From an uncultured Caulobacterales bacterium (GTDB lineage Bacteria; Pseudomonadota; Alphaproteobacteria; Caulobacterales; Caulobacteraceae), in assembly GCA_903884425.1 (NCBI GenBank), contig CAISEP010000023.1, positions 124,001-188,000 of the forward strand: a stretch of 64,000 nucleotides of DNA, in the 5' to 3' direction. Both the position numbers and the translations under genes were made by a program. Each line of letters begins with the position of its first letter. Within the stretch, counting starts at the first letter, position 1. Below, piece after piece: positions 38,744 to 47,550 of this stretch. The notes below the pieces were generated by a model. The model did no database searches. It was given only the letters and a program-made list of their open reading frames with translations, and was not told where the DNA came from.

Positions 38744-39684
38744 GCGTCTCCGCCGCCGCCCCGACCCGTCCGCCGGAAGGCCTCGACCGCACCGGACTGA
38801 TCGCCGCCCTGATCTGCTACGTGATCTGGGGGACGTTTCCGCTGCTGTTCCACCAGATGGGGGTGCGGGGGGCCAGCGCCTGGGAGATCGTGGGCTGGCG
38901 GACCGTCTTCGCCGTGCCCGTGTCGCTGGCCCTGGTGCTGCTGACCCGGGGCACGGGCCATGTGGCGGCCGTGCTGGCCCAGCCGCGGCAGCTGGCCCTG
39001 CTGGCCCTGTCCGCCACCCTGATCGCCACCAATTGGACCGTCTATGTCTGGGCGGTGGGCGCGGGCCAGACCCTGGCCGCCAGCCTGGGCTACTACATCA
39101 ACCCCCTGGTCAATGCCGCCGTGGGGGCCCTGTTCTTCCGGGAGAAGATCAACCGCTGGGGCGTGGTGGCCCTGACGCTGGCCACCATCGGCGTGCTGGC
39201 CCAGGCGGTGGCGCTGGGGGCCCCGCCGTGGGTGGCCCTGGTGCTGGCGGGCAGCTTTGCCGGCTACGGCGCGGTGCGCAAGCAGTCCAAGGCCGACGCC
39301 CAGGGGGGCCTGCTGATCGAGTGCCTGATCCTGTCCCCCTTCGCCGTGGGCCTGCTGGTGTGGCTGGCGCAGCACGGCAGCCTGAAGTTCGGTCAGGGGA
39401 TCGACATCACCCTTTTGCTGCTCACCTGCGGGCCGGTGACCGTGGCCCCGCTGGCCCTGTTCGCCTTTGCCGCCCGGCGGCTGCCGTTCAATGTGGTGGG
39501 CTTCATCCAGTTCATCACGCCGACCCTGCAGTTCGCCTGCGGCCTGTGGCAGGGGGAGCGGCTGACCTGGCAGAGCCTGGTCTCCTTCGCCTTCATCTGG
39601 GCCGGGGCCCTGGTCTTCGCCGTGAACCTGGTGGCCCGGCTCAGGCGGGAAAGCGCGGCCGGAAGTCCCGCGGACGCCAGTTGA
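38740..39684 (+). CDS. rarD: EamA-family transporter RarD
   Basis: A 314-residue inner-membrane protein with ten hydrophobic segments made of two EamA repeats. The start of the first repeat (GLIAALICYVIWGTFPLLF) and the segments ATNWTVYVWAVGAGQTLAASLGYYINPL and GFIQFITPTLQF are characteristic of RarD. The transported substrate is not established. The ATG overlaps the zapE stop, and the last 44 bp overlap the end of the converging epimerase gene. Confidence 0.92.
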   Translation: MSVSAAAPTRPPEGLDRTGLIAALICYVIWGTFPLLFHQMGVRGASAWEIVGWRTVFAVPVSLALVLLTRGTGHVAAVLAQPRQLALLALSATLIATNWTVYVWAVGAGQTLAASLGYYINPLVNAAVGALFFREKINRWGVVALTLATIGVLAQAVALGAPPWVALVLAGSFAGYGAVRKQSKADAQGGLLIECLILSPFAVGLLVWLAQHGSLKFGQGIDITLLLLTCGPVTVAPLALFAFAARRLPFNVVGFIQFITPTLQFACGLWQGERLTWQSLVSFAFIWAGALVFAVNLVARLRRESAAGSPADAS

Positions 39685-40501
39685 AGTCCCGCTGCGCCGG
39701 TCCGGAGTCGAAGGTCAGGTCCGCCTCCATCCGCGCCCCCATCTGGGCATTGGCCCCGGGCAGGAAGCGCCCGGCCACGGCAAAGCCCGCCCGCCAGAGC
39801 TGCGGCGGTACGGACAGGACCACGGGGCGGCGACCCATCCCCTCGAACACCCGCTCGACCATGGCCCGGTAGCTCAGGGTCTCCCCGCCGGGCAGGTCAT
39901 AGGCCCGGCCCCGGGTCACCGGATGGTCCAGCACGGCCAGCGCGCCCCGGGCCAGGTCCTGCGCATGCACCGGCTGGCGCAGGCCCGCGCCGGTGCCTGC
40001 CAGGGGAATGACGCCGAACCGCCGGGCGAGGCCGGCCAGGCGGCTGACATTGCCGTCCTGCCCCTCCCGATAGATGAGGGTCGGGCGCAGCAGCGTCCAG
40101 CCGATCCCGGCCCGGTCGCAGGCGGTGATGAAGGCGTCCTCCGACCGGGCCAGACGGTCCGCGATCTCCCGCTCGGCGTCGTCGGCGGAGCGGGCCTTGG
40201 TCCAGCGGCTGGTGGAGGAAAAGGCCACGATCCGGGTGATGCCCGCCCGGGCCAGACGATCGACGGCCGGGGCCACCACCCAGATGGGGGCAAGCCCCAG
40301 CGCCGTCTCCACCTCCCGCACCGGCAGGGGCGCAGGGTCGCCGAGGTCGGCGTTGATCCAGCGGTCTCCGGGCGCGACACCCTCCGGCGGCGGGCGGCGG
40401 CTGACGCCGATCAGCCGGGGGCGGTCGGGGAGCGCCCAAAGCGCCCCGCCGATCAGGCTGGTGGCACCCAGACACAGAAGCGGGGAGGGCGTCTGGCTCA
40501 T
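39641..40501 (-). CDS. NAD-dependent epimerase/dehydratase family protein
   Basis: A 286-residue extended short-chain dehydrogenase-like protein. The cofactor end LLCLGATSLIGGALWAL is a variant of the GxxGxxG motif, and the later segments RIVAFSSTSRW, WTLLRPTLIYREGQDGNV and LRQPVHAQDLARG follow the NAD(P)-binding/NDUFA9-like pattern. The typical YxxxK is not visible at its usual place after the SST segment, so it may bind nucleotide without classic SDR chemistry. ATG 40501 begins the conserved part. It converges on rarD with 44 bp of overlap and diverges from pmbA. Confidence 0.75.
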   Translation of the reverse strand: MSQTPSPLLCLGATSLIGGALWALPDRPRLIGVSRRPPPEGVAPGDRWINADLGDPAPLPVREVETALGLAPIWVVAPAVDRLARAGITRIVAFSSTSRWTKARSADDAEREIADRLARSEDAFITACDRAGIGWTLLRPTLIYREGQDGNVSRLAGLARRFGVIPLAGTGAGLRQPVHAQDLARGALAVLDHPVTRGRAYDLPGGETLSYRAMVERVFEGMGRRPVVLSVPPQLWRAGFAVAGRFLPGANAQMGARMEADLTFDSGPAQRDFNWRPRDFRPRFPA

Positions 40502-40623
40502 GCTCCCGGGATAGGCTGTGCCGGTCCGTCGGACAAGCGCCTGCCGGGGGCACGTCTTGCAAGGGGGCACCGGCACCGCCATACACCCGGGGACCCTGTC
40601 CCCCTTGCATCGGACCCTGGCTG

Positions 40624-41955
40624 ATGAATACCGAGCTTCTCCACGACGTGGTCGCCGCCGCCCTGCGCGCCGGTGCGGACGCAGCCGAAGCCGTGGGGGC
40701 GGAGCGCAAGTCCCTGTCCGTCTCCGTCCGCGAGGGGCGGCTGGAGGATGTGGAGAACGAGGAGAGCCGGGACCTGGGCCTTCGGGTCTTCGTCGGCCGC
40801 TCCCAGGCGGTGGTGTCCGGCTCCGACCTGTCGGCGGACGCCCGGGCCCGGCTGGTGGAGCGGGCCGTGGCCATGGCCCGCCTGGCGCCGGAGGACATCT
40901 ATGCGGGTCTCGCCCCGCAGGAGCGCCTGTTCCGAGGCCCGGTCCCCGACCTGGCCCAGTATGACCCGACCCCGCGCACCGCCGCGGAACTGGAGGCCGC
41001 CGCCCAGGCGGTGGAGCAGGCGGCCCTGCAGAATCCGGGGGTGAGCAAGAGCGACGGGGGATCGGCGGGCTGGTCCTCCGGCGGCTGGTCCATGGTCACC
41101 AGCGAGGGGTTCGAGGGGTCGCACCAGGCCTCCGTCTTCTCCCTCTCCGCCACCATGATCGCCGGAGAGGGCGCGGGGATGGAGCGGGGCGGCGAGGGCC
41201 GGGCCACCCGCTGGCTGGCCGACCTGCCCAGCGAAGCCGAGATCGGCGCCACGGCGGCGGAGCGCACCGTGGCCCGGCTCAATCCCCGTCGCCTGGAGAG
41301 CCGCACGGCACCCGTCTTCTTCGAGAACCGCATCGCCACCGCCCTGCTGGGCCCCCTGGTGGGAGCCATTTCCGGAGGGGCCGTCGCCCGGGGGGTGTCG
41401 TTCCTGAAGGACAAGCTGGGACAGCCGGTGTTCGCTCCGGGCATCCGCATCTCCGAGGCACCGCACCGGCTGAAGGGTCTGGGCTCCGTCCCCTTCGACG
41501 ACGAGGGGGTGGCGACCGAGACCCGGGACCTGATCGCCGACGGCGTGCTCACCACCTGGCTGCTCAATGTCGCCAGCGCCCGGCAGCTGGGAATGGAGAC
41601 CACCGGCCATGCCAGCCGGGGCCTGGCCGGGGCACCGGGGGTCAGCACCCACAACCTCACCTTCCAGCCGGGGACGGAGACGCCCGACGCCCTGCGAAGG
41701 GCCGCAGGCGAGGGCCTGTGGGTCACCTCCATGTTCGGCCCGTCCCTCAATTCCAACACCGGCGACTGGTCCGTCGGCGTGTCGGGCATCTGGTTCGAGA
41801 AGGGGGAGCTGGCCTATCCGGTGAACGAGATCACCGTGGCGGGCAATCTGATCGACATCTACAAGCGGATCGTCCCGGCCTCGGACCTGGAGATCCGCGG
41901 CTCCAGCAACGCCCCCAGCCTGCTGGTGGACGCCCTGGCCATCGCCGGCGCATGA
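40624..41955 (+). CDS. pmbA: TldD/PmbA-family metallopeptidase, PmbA
   Basis: A 443-residue subunit of the TldD-TldE(PmbA) protease, known for maturing peptide antibiotics and degrading the CcdA antitoxin. The N-terminal part shows RKSLSVSVREGRLEDVENEESRDLGLRVF in pieces, and the C-terminal half has NPRRLESRTAPVFFENRIA, a VGAISGGAVARG segment and the closing WFEKGELAYPVNEITVAGNL. PmbA lacks the HExxxH of TldD, and none is seen here, in agreement. Its stop overlaps the next ATG. Confidence 0.94.
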   Translation: MNTELLHDVVAAALRAGADAAEAVGAERKSLSVSVREGRLEDVENEESRDLGLRVFVGRSQAVVSGSDLSADARARLVERAVAMARLAPEDIYAGLAPQERLFRGPVPDLAQYDPTPRTAAELEAAAQAVEQAALQNPGVSKSDGGSAGWSSGGWSMVTSEGFEGSHQASVFSLSATMIAGEGAGMERGGEGRATRWLADLPSEAEIGATAAERTVARLNPRRLESRTAPVFFENRIATALLGPLVGAISGGAVARGVSFLKDKLGQPVFAPGIRISEAPHRLKGLGSVPFDDEGVATETRDLIADGVLTTWLLNVASARQLGMETTGHASRGLAGAPGVSTHNLTFQPGTETPDALRRAAGEGLWVTSMFGPSLNSNTGDWSVGVSGIWFEKGELAYPVNEITVAGNLIDIYKRIVPASDLEIRGSSNAPSLLVDALAIAGA

Positions 41956-42737
41956 GCGACGACCTCGCCCTCATCTCCGAGGCAGCCCGGGCCGGGGGCA
42001 CGCTGGCCCTCGCCCACCGGGCCGACGGGGTGAAGGTGCGCACCAAGACCGACGGCACCCCGGTGACCGAGGCGGACGAGGCGGTGGACCGGCTGCTGTT
42101 CGAGCGCCTGACCGCCGCCCGGCCGGACTATGGCTGGCTGTCGGAGGAGACGGCGGACGACCCCGCGCGCCTGCGCACCGCCCGCCAGTTCATCGTCGAC
42201 CCCATCGACGGGACCAAGGCCTATCTGAAGGGTGATCCCTGGTACGTGGTCTCCATCGCCGTGGTGGAGGCGGGCCAGACCCTTGCCGGCGTGCTCTATG
42301 CCCCGGCCCTGGACGAGCTCTATCAGGTCACCCGCGGGGGCGGGGCCACCCTGAACGGCCAGCCGATCCGGGCGAGCGGGACCCGGGCGCTGGAGGGCGC
42401 GGCCATGCTGGGGGACGCCCCCCTGTTCGCCGATCCCCGCTGGCCGACCCCCTGGCCGCCCATGCGCATCGTCGACCGCAATGCCGTGGCCTACCGCATG
42501 GCGCTGGTGGCCTCCGGGGCCTTCGATGCGGCCCTGTCCCTCAGTTCCAAGCGGGACTGGGACCTGGCCGCGGCCACCCTGCTCTGCCAGGAGGCGGGGG
42601 CGGTGGTCACCGATCACCAGGGCGGTGAACTCAGCTTTAACTCTCCCGGTGCCAAGGTGCGCAGCCTGATCTGTGCCGCGCCGGGGCTTCATGCCGAGAT
42701 CCTGTCGCGGACCGCGTTCCTCACACTTCCCTCCTGA
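41952..42737 (+). CDS. Inositol-phosphatase-fold phosphatase, CysQ-like (3'(2'),5'-bisphosphate nucleotidase)
   Basis: A 261-residue metal-dependent phosphatase. Metal-site motifs are present: TEADEAVDRLL, WLSEETADD, FIVDPIDGTKAYLKG and the C-terminal RDWDLAAATLLCQEAGA. The order and the KAYLKG after the DPIDGT motif resemble CysQ, which removes the 3' phosphate of PAP in sulfate assimilation; histidinol phosphatase or inositol monophosphatase cannot be excluded. The ATG overlaps the pmbA stop, and DUF4170 follows after 13 bp. Confidence 0.85.
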   Translation: MSDDLALISEAARAGGTLALAHRADGVKVRTKTDGTPVTEADEAVDRLLFERLTAARPDYGWLSEETADDPARLRTARQFIVDPIDGTKAYLKGDPWYVVSIAVVEAGQTLAGVLYAPALDELYQVTRGGGATLNGQPIRASGTRALEGAAMLGDAPLFADPRWPTPWPPMRIVDRNAVAYRMALVASGAFDAALSLSSKRDWDLAAATLLCQEAGAVVTDHQGGELSFNSPGAKVRSLICAAPGLHAEILSRTAFLTLPS

Positions 42738-42750
42738 CTCCGGAAAACCG

Positions 42751-42996
42751 ATGCCCGACAAGCAGCTTCTTCACCTCGTGTTCGGCGGCGAACTGAAGGA
42801 TGTCACCGCGCTCGAGTTCCGCGACCTGACGAAGATCGAGTTCGTGGGGGCCTATCCCAACTATGCGGAGGCGCACCGGGCCTGGAAGTCCAAGGCCCAG
42901 TCCACGGTGGACAACGCCCTGATGCGCTACGTGATCGTCCACGCCCACAAGCTCCTCGAACCCCACGAGGACGACGAGCACGGGCACCACCACTAG
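42751..42996 (+). CDS. DUF4170 small protein with His-rich tail
   Basis: An 81-residue protein (MPDKQLLHLVFGGELKDV at the start) of the alphaproteobacterial DUF4170 type, commonly found after a cysQ or pmbA gene. It has the segment VGAYPNYAEAHRAWKSKAQ and ends HEDDEHGHHH, an acidic/histidine tail that could bind metal. Function unknown. ATG 42751 is 13 bp after the phosphatase stop; longer in-frame starts lie inside that gene. It ends 4 bp before the tandem composite repeat. Confidence 0.85.
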   Translation: MPDKQLLHLVFGGELKDVTALEFRDLTKIEFVGAYPNYAEAHRAWKSKAQSTVDNALMRYVIVHAHKLLEPHEDDEHGHHH

Positions 42997-42998
42997 GG

Positions 42999-43276
42999 GC
43001 TGCGTGGTTCGAGACGCGCGTTCCGCGCTCCTCACCATGACGAAGGGTGTTGATCGAGCCCTGACCACCAGACGATTGTTCCACACCGTGCGTCATCCTG
43101 AGGAGGGCCGAAGGCCCGTCTCGAAGGACGCAGGTCCGGTGCTGCGTGGTTCGAGACGCGCGTTCCGCGCTCCTCACCATGACGAAGGGTGTTGATCGAG
43201 CCCTGACCACCAGACGATTGTTCCACACCGTGCGTCATCCTGAGGAGGGCCGAAGGCCCGTCTCGAAGGACGCAGG
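42999..43276. repeat. Tandem duplication (142-bp period) of the composite palindromic unit
   Basis: Bases 42999-43134 and 43141-43276 appear identical over 136 bp by direct comparison. Each holds one composite unit (43001-43132 and 43143-43274): TGCGTGGTTCGAGACGCG, then CTCCTCACCATGACGAAG, a spacer containing TTGATCGAGCCCTG, then GCGTCATCCTGAGGAG and CGTCTCGAAGGACGCA. The near-perfect identity, including the spacer, points to recent duplication. It lies between the converging DUF4170 and histidine kinase genes. Short open frames here are artefacts of the repeat. Confidence 0.95.
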
Positions 43277-43284
43277 GCCTCGTC

Positions 43285-44679
43285 CTACCCCGCCAGCCGC
43301 ATGCTGGCCCGCAGGCCCCCCAGCGGGCTGCGGGCGAGTTCGATCTCGCCCCCGTGGCTGCGGGCCACGTCCCGGGCGATGGCGAGGCCCAGCCCCACCC
43401 CCTTGACGTTCTGGTTGCGGGACTCGTCCAGCCGCGAGAACGGCTTGAAGGCCTCCTCGTACTGGGACTCCGGAATGCCGGGGCCGTCGTCGTCCACGGT
43501 GATCTCCACCCCGCCCGAGGGCAGGGCCCGGGCCGCCACCTGCACCCGCGCCGCATGGGCCACCGCGTTCATCACCAGGTTCGACAGGGACCGCTTCACC
43601 GCATTGGGCCGCAGCTGGGCCACCAGCCCCTCCGGCGCCTCCACCTCCACGGCCGCCCCGGCCCGGGCCGCGCCCTGGGCCACGGACCGGACCAGCTCGC
43701 CCACATCCACCGGCTCCACCGGCTCCCCGCCCTCGCCCCGGGCAAAGGCCAGGAACTCCTCGATCATGTGCTCCATCTCGGCCAGGTCACCCTTGATGGC
43801 CTCGATCCGCGGGCTGGGGGGAGCGAGCTCCGCCTCCAGCCGCAGGCGGGTGAGCGGGGTGCGCAGGTCGTGGCTGACGGAGGCCAGGAGGGTGGTCCGC
43901 TGCTCGATGTGCCGCTGGATGCGGGACTTCATGTCGATGAAGGCGGCCGCCGCCTGGCGCACCTCCCGCGCCCCGTGGGGCTTGAAGCTGGGGACGTCCA
44001 CCCCCTTGCCGAAGGCCTCCGCCGCCGCGGCCAGTCGCTCGATGGCCCGGACCTGGTTGCGGATGAAGGCGATGGAGAGCGCGGTGAGCACGAAGGTCGC
44101 CCCTGCCAGCCACATGATGAACACATGGCCGCGGGCGGCAAAGGCCCGGTCCCGCGGGGCATAGATGCGCAGCACCCCGCCGTGCACCTTCACCCGCATC
44201 TCGATGAAGGTGGGGTAGCGGGTGGTGTCGAGCCAGAAGTCCTCCGTCAGCCGGTCATCCAGTGCATTGCGCAGGGCCTGGTCGAAGCTGGGCAGCACCC
44301 GGCCGCGGGGATGGCTGGTGGGCAGGGCCCGCCCCGGCTGGAAGGCCAGGCGCAGGGACTGGGTGCGCTCGGCCCGATCGGCAATGTGGCTGAAGCTCAC
44401 CGGCGAGGGATCGGACTCGAAGCTGGCCACGTCCCAGGCCACGTCCCCGGCCAGGGCCTCGGACAGCTGGGCGGTCATGGTCTGCCAGTAGGCCTCGAAG
44501 AACACCCAGGTCACCGCCACCTGCATGATCGCCACCGGCAGGATGATGATCAGCAGGGACCGGGCGAACAGCGAGGTCGGGGCCCAGCGTTTCAGCAGCC
44601 GGGGCCACAGGTGCAGGCGCCGCCGACGGGGACGGGCGGGGGCGGGACGCTCTGCAGCAGTGTCGAGGTGCGGCTCCAT
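43285..44679 (-). CDS. EnvZ-like sensor histidine kinase
   Basis: A 464-residue inner-membrane kinase. It has TM1 at about residues 38-60, a periplasmic domain to about 187, TM2 at about 188-208, a HAMP region, the phosphoacceptor SVSHDLRTPLTRLRLE (His about 269) and an ATPase domain with NLVMNAVAHA, DDDGPGIPESQ and GVGLGLAIARDVARSHGG. The HDLRTPLTR motif is that of EnvZ/OsmY-type osmosensors. The ATG is 6 bp after the response-regulator stop, so the pair is cotranscribed; the stimulus is unknown. Confidence 0.92.
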   Translation of the reverse strand: MEPHLDTAAERPAPARPRRRRLHLWPRLLKRWAPTSLFARSLLIIILPVAIMQVAVTWVFFEAYWQTMTAQLSEALAGDVAWDVASFESDPSPVSFSHIADRAERTQSLRLAFQPGRALPTSHPRGRVLPSFDQALRNALDDRLTEDFWLDTTRYPTFIEMRVKVHGGVLRIYAPRDRAFAARGHVFIMWLAGATFVLTALSIAFIRNQVRAIERLAAAAEAFGKGVDVPSFKPHGAREVRQAAAAFIDMKSRIQRHIEQRTTLLASVSHDLRTPLTRLRLEAELAPPSPRIEAIKGDLAEMEHMIEEFLAFARGEGGEPVEPVDVGELVRSVAQGAARAGAAVEVEAPEGLVAQLRPNAVKRSLSNLVMNAVAHAARVQVAARALPSGGVEITVDDDGPGIPESQYEEAFKPFSRLDESRNQNVKGVGLGLAIARDVARSHGGEIELARSPLGGLRASMRLAG

Positions 44680-44685
44680 CGGGGC

Positions 44686-45387
44686 TCAGTCCGGTGCCAG
44701 CATGTAGCCGACGCCCCGCACCGTCTGCAGATAGCGCGGATTGCGGGGGTCCGCCTCGATCTTGCGCCGCAGCCGGGTCACCTGCACGTCCACCGCCCGG
44801 CCGGTGGGGTCGGCAGTGTCCCGCGCCAGCTCCAGACGGTCGATGGGGGCATGGGGATTGGCCGCCAGACGGCGCAGCAGCTTGGCCTCCGCCTCCGTCA
44901 GGCGCACGGGCTGGCCGTCCCGGGTCAGTTCCCCGCGCCCCGCATCGAAGGCGCAGGCCCCCAGGGCCAGCACCGAGGCCCGGGGCACCGCCTGCACCCG
45001 GCGCAGGATCGCCTCGATGCGCAGCACCAGCTCCCGGGGGTCGAAGGGCTTGGACAGATAGTCGTCGGCCCCCAGGCTCAGCCCCTCGATCCGGTCGTTG
45101 GCGGCGTCCCGGGCGGTGAGCATCAGAACCGGGGTCGACTGGCGGCTGCGGATCCAGCGGGCCAGGGAAAAGCCGTCCTCGCCGGGCATCATCACGTCCA
45201 GCACCATCAGGTCGAAGTCGAGGCTCAGCACCAGCTTGCGGGCGGCGGCGGCGTCCGGCGCGCCGGTGACCCGGAACCCGGCCCGGGCCAGGTATTCCTT
45301 CAGGAGGTTGCGGATGCGGTCGTCGTCATCCACCACCAGCAGGTGGCGGGCCTGGCCGTCCGCCGGGGTCGCAAGGGTCGTGGTCAT
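44686..45387 (-). CDS. OmpR/PhoB-family response regulator (PetR-like)
   Basis: A 233-residue DNA-binding regulator. The receiver domain has the acidic triplet VVDDDDR (about residue 20), the phosphoacceptor Asp64 in DLMVLDVMMPG, the Thr in MLTARDA and the Lys in LSKPFDP; the C-terminal winged helix has VTRLRRKIEADP and RTVRGVGYML-type end (LQTVRGVGYMLAPD). It lies between a MarR-type gene (ATGA overlap) and the kinase. The same order, MarR-type then OmpR-type, is known as petP-petR in Rhodobacter, where PetR is needed for cytochrome gene expression; equivalence is inference. Confidence 0.93.
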   Translation of the reverse strand: MTTTLATPADGQARHLLVVDDDDRIRNLLKEYLARAGFRVTGAPDAAAARKLVLSLDFDLMVLDVMMPGEDGFSLARWIRSRQSTPVLMLTARDAANDRIEGLSLGADDYLSKPFDPRELVLRIEAILRRVQAVPRASVLALGACAFDAGRGELTRDGQPVRLTEAEAKLLRRLAANPHAPIDRLELARDTADPTGRAVDVQVTRLRRKIEADPRNPRYLQTVRGVGYMLAPD

Positions 45388-45884
45388 GCGGGCAGCTCCG
45401 CCTCCCGCAGCACCGTGGCGGCGAGCGCCTGCAGCATGGCGGCAGCCTGGGGGGCCTTGTCCAGCCCCCCGGCGCGATAGGCCCGGGCAAAGGCCTGGCG
45501 CAGGCGGTGGCTGACCCGGGCCTCGAAGGCCAGTCCGGCCTCCGTCAGGCGCACGGGGCGGCGGCGGGCATCGGCCTCCCCCTGGTCCCGCAGGGCGTAA
45601 CCGGCCTCGCACAGGTCGGCCAGCACCCGGCTGGCCCCCTGCTTGGACAGGCCCGTGAGGTGGGCCAGGTCCTGCACCCCCAGCCCCGGCCGCCGCTTGA
45701 GCAGGAAGGCGGCGCGGTAGTGGCCCCGGCCCAGCCGGTGCGGCTCCCCGTCCAGGCCCCCGTCCGCCGTCAGCCACAGGGCCGCCTCCGCCAGCAGGAA
45801 CAGTTCCAGGGTCCGGTCCAGGGCATCGTCGGACAGGATCAGACGTGCATCCACCGGCGTCGGCATGCTAGGGCTCAGGGACAC
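45384..45884 (-). CDS. MarR-family transcriptional regulator (PetP-like)
   Basis: A 166-residue winged-helix regulator with the recognition region VQDLAHLTGLSKQGASRVLADLCE, shown in parts, and the wing around DARRRPVRLTEAGLAF. The GTG at 45884 is preferred because AGGGG lies 8 nt before it; ATG 45866 lacks a ribosome-binding site and would shorten it by six residues. It overlaps the response-regulator gene by ATGA and diverges from ilvE, so it may act on that 95-bp intergenic region. Confidence 0.88.
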   Translation of the reverse strand: MSLSPSMPTPVDARLILSDDALDRTLELFLLAEAALWLTADGGLDGEPHRLGRGHYRAAFLLKRRPGLGVQDLAHLTGLSKQGASRVLADLCEAGYALRDQGEADARRRPVRLTEAGLAFEARVSHRLRQAFARAYRAGGLDKAPQAAAMLQALAATVLREAELPA

Positions 45885-45979
45885 GCTTCGAACCCCTGAC
45901 CCGGCCGGGACATTGCGGACCGGCCGTTGGAAGGGTAAAACATGCTACTGAAAACCCCGTTTATGCCGGAAATATTCCA

Positions 45980-46876
45980 ATGACCATCATTCCCTTCGAC
46001 GATCGTGACGGCTGGATCTGGATGAACGGCGAGTTTGTGCCCTGGCGCGAAGCCAAGGTCCACGTGCTGACCCACGGCCTGCATTACGGCAGCTGCGTCT
46101 TCGAGGGCGAGCGCCTCTATGACGGGGAGATCTTCAAGCTCACGCCGCATACCAAGCGCCTGTTCCGCTCCGCCGAGATTCTCGAGATGGAAATCCCCTT
46201 CACCGTGGCGGAGATCGACGCCGCCTGCAAGGAAACCGTCGCCCGGATGGGGTTCGAGAACGCCTATGTCCGCCCGGTGGCCTTCCGCGGGCCGGAGCAG
46301 ATGGGCGTGGCGGGTCTGGGAACCCGCACCCATGTGGCCATCGCCGCCTGGGAGTGGCCGAGCTATTTCGATCCGGAGGTGAAGCGTCGCGGCATCCGCA
46401 TGATGCATGCCCCCTATGCCCGCCCGGCCCCCAATTCCGCCCCCACCGAGGCCAAGGCCGCGGGCCTGTACATGATCTGCACCCTGTCCAAGGACGCGGC
46501 CGCCCGGGCGGGCTATTCCGACGCCCTGATGTTGGACTATCGCGGCTATGTGGCCGAGGCGACGGGGGCCAACATCTTCTTCGTGCAGGACGGGGTGATC
46601 ATTACCCCGCTGGCCGACTGCTTCCTGAACGGCCTGACCCGCCAGACGGTGATCGAGCTGGCCCGCGCCCGGGGCTTCGAGGTGGTGGAGCGGCACATCA
46701 AGCCGGAGGAGATGACCCAGTTCTCCGAGTGCTTCATCACCGGCTCCGCCGCCGAGGTGACGCCGGTGTCCGAGATCGGCGAGTACCGCTTCACCCCCGG
46801 CAATGTGTCCCTGTCCCTGATGGAGGACTATGGCCAGCTGGTGCGGGGCAAGCTCAAGCTCGACGGGCTGGCCTAG
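45980..46876 (+). CDS. ilvE: Branched-chain amino acid aminotransferase
   Basis: A 298-residue PLP class IV aminotransferase making Val, Leu and Ile from their keto acids. Seen are the substrate-side GLHYGSCVFEGERLY, the PLP lysine in APTEAKAAGLYM (about residue 159), EATGANIFFVQDG, and FITGSAAEVTPVSEI near the C terminus. Length and motifs match IlvE rather than D-amino-acid transaminase. It diverges from the MarR-OmpR-kinase operon and converges on pgsA (6-bp gap). Confidence 0.93.
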   Translation: MTIIPFDDRDGWIWMNGEFVPWREAKVHVLTHGLHYGSCVFEGERLYDGEIFKLTPHTKRLFRSAEILEMEIPFTVAEIDAACKETVARMGFENAYVRPVAFRGPEQMGVAGLGTRTHVAIAAWEWPSYFDPEVKRRGIRMMHAPYARPAPNSAPTEAKAAGLYMICTLSKDAAARAGYSDALMLDYRGYVAEATGANIFFVQDGVIITPLADCFLNGLTRQTVIELARARGFEVVERHIKPEEMTQFSECFITGSAAEVTPVSEIGEYRFTPGNVSLSLMEDYGQLVRGKLKLDGLA

Positions 46877-46882
46877 GGCCGT

Positions 46883-47449
46883 TCAGCCCTTCAAGTTGGC
46901 GAGGGTGCGGCGCAGATAGTCGAGGCCGGTCCACAGGGTCAGCCCCGTGGCCAGCCAGAGCAGTGCCGCCGCCGCCGGGCGCAGGGCGGGGACCAGCTCC
47001 GCCCCCATGGCGGCGCAGAGGCCCGTAAGCTGGACCGTGGTCTTCCACTTGGCCAGCTGCGAGACGGGCAGTTTCATGCCGGTCTCCCGCAGGCCCGCCA
47101 CGAACAGCTCCCGCATCAGCATCAGGGTGCCGGGCCAGGCCACCAGCGGGGCGTCCAGGGCCGACAGCCCCACCACGGCCGCGACCAGGGCGATCTTGTC
47201 GGCAATCGGGTCCAGCATGACCCCCAGCGCCGAGCGGGCATCGAGCCTGCGCGCCAGCCAGCCGTCGAGGAAGTCCGTCAGGGCGGCAATCACGAACAGG
47301 GCCAGCGCGCTGCCGATCACGGCCGCCCGGGCGTCCGCCGCTGCGGCCACCGGACCCAGCCCCGCCGCGGCGGCCAGCAGGGCGAACACCCCCAAGGCCA
47401 GCGCGATCCGCGCGGCGGTCACCAGATTCGGCAGGTCCTTCAGGCTCAT
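46883..47449 (-). CDS. pgsA: CDP-diacylglycerol-glycerol-3-phosphate 3-phosphatidyltransferase
   Basis: A 188-residue inner-membrane enzyme making phosphatidylglycerol phosphate. It starts LPNLVTAARIALA, typical of PgsA, and carries the CDP-alcohol phosphotransferase motif DFLDGWLARRL, then G and two Asp residues in LGVMLDPIADKI, at about residues 65-90. Several hydrophobic helices follow. ATG 47449 begins the conserved N terminus; an earlier in-frame start adds 13 unlikely residues. It diverges from mnmC. Confidence 0.93.
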   Translation of the reverse strand: MSLKDLPNLVTAARIALALGVFALLAAAAGLGPVAAAADARAAVIGSALALFVIAALTDFLDGWLARRLDARSALGVMLDPIADKIALVAAVVGLSALDAPLVAWPGTLMLMRELFVAGLRETGMKLPVSQLAKWKTTVQLTGLCAAMGAELVPALRPAAAALLWLATGLTLWTGLDYLRRTLANLKG

Positions 47450-47550
47450 GCCGCACCTATAGCCCAGGAAACGGGGCGCTGTCGTCATGCAGTGATTCCC
47501 CCCGGGGCAGCGCCGGGGTATGAGGCGCCAAGCCTTTGGGATGGACTCAC

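Noticed and set aside
43004-43406. Short open frames in the tandem repeat, including two with the same 29-residue start
   Set aside because: They arise because the repeat is duplicated; no ribosome-binding site or domain, and the sequence is palindromic intergenic DNA.
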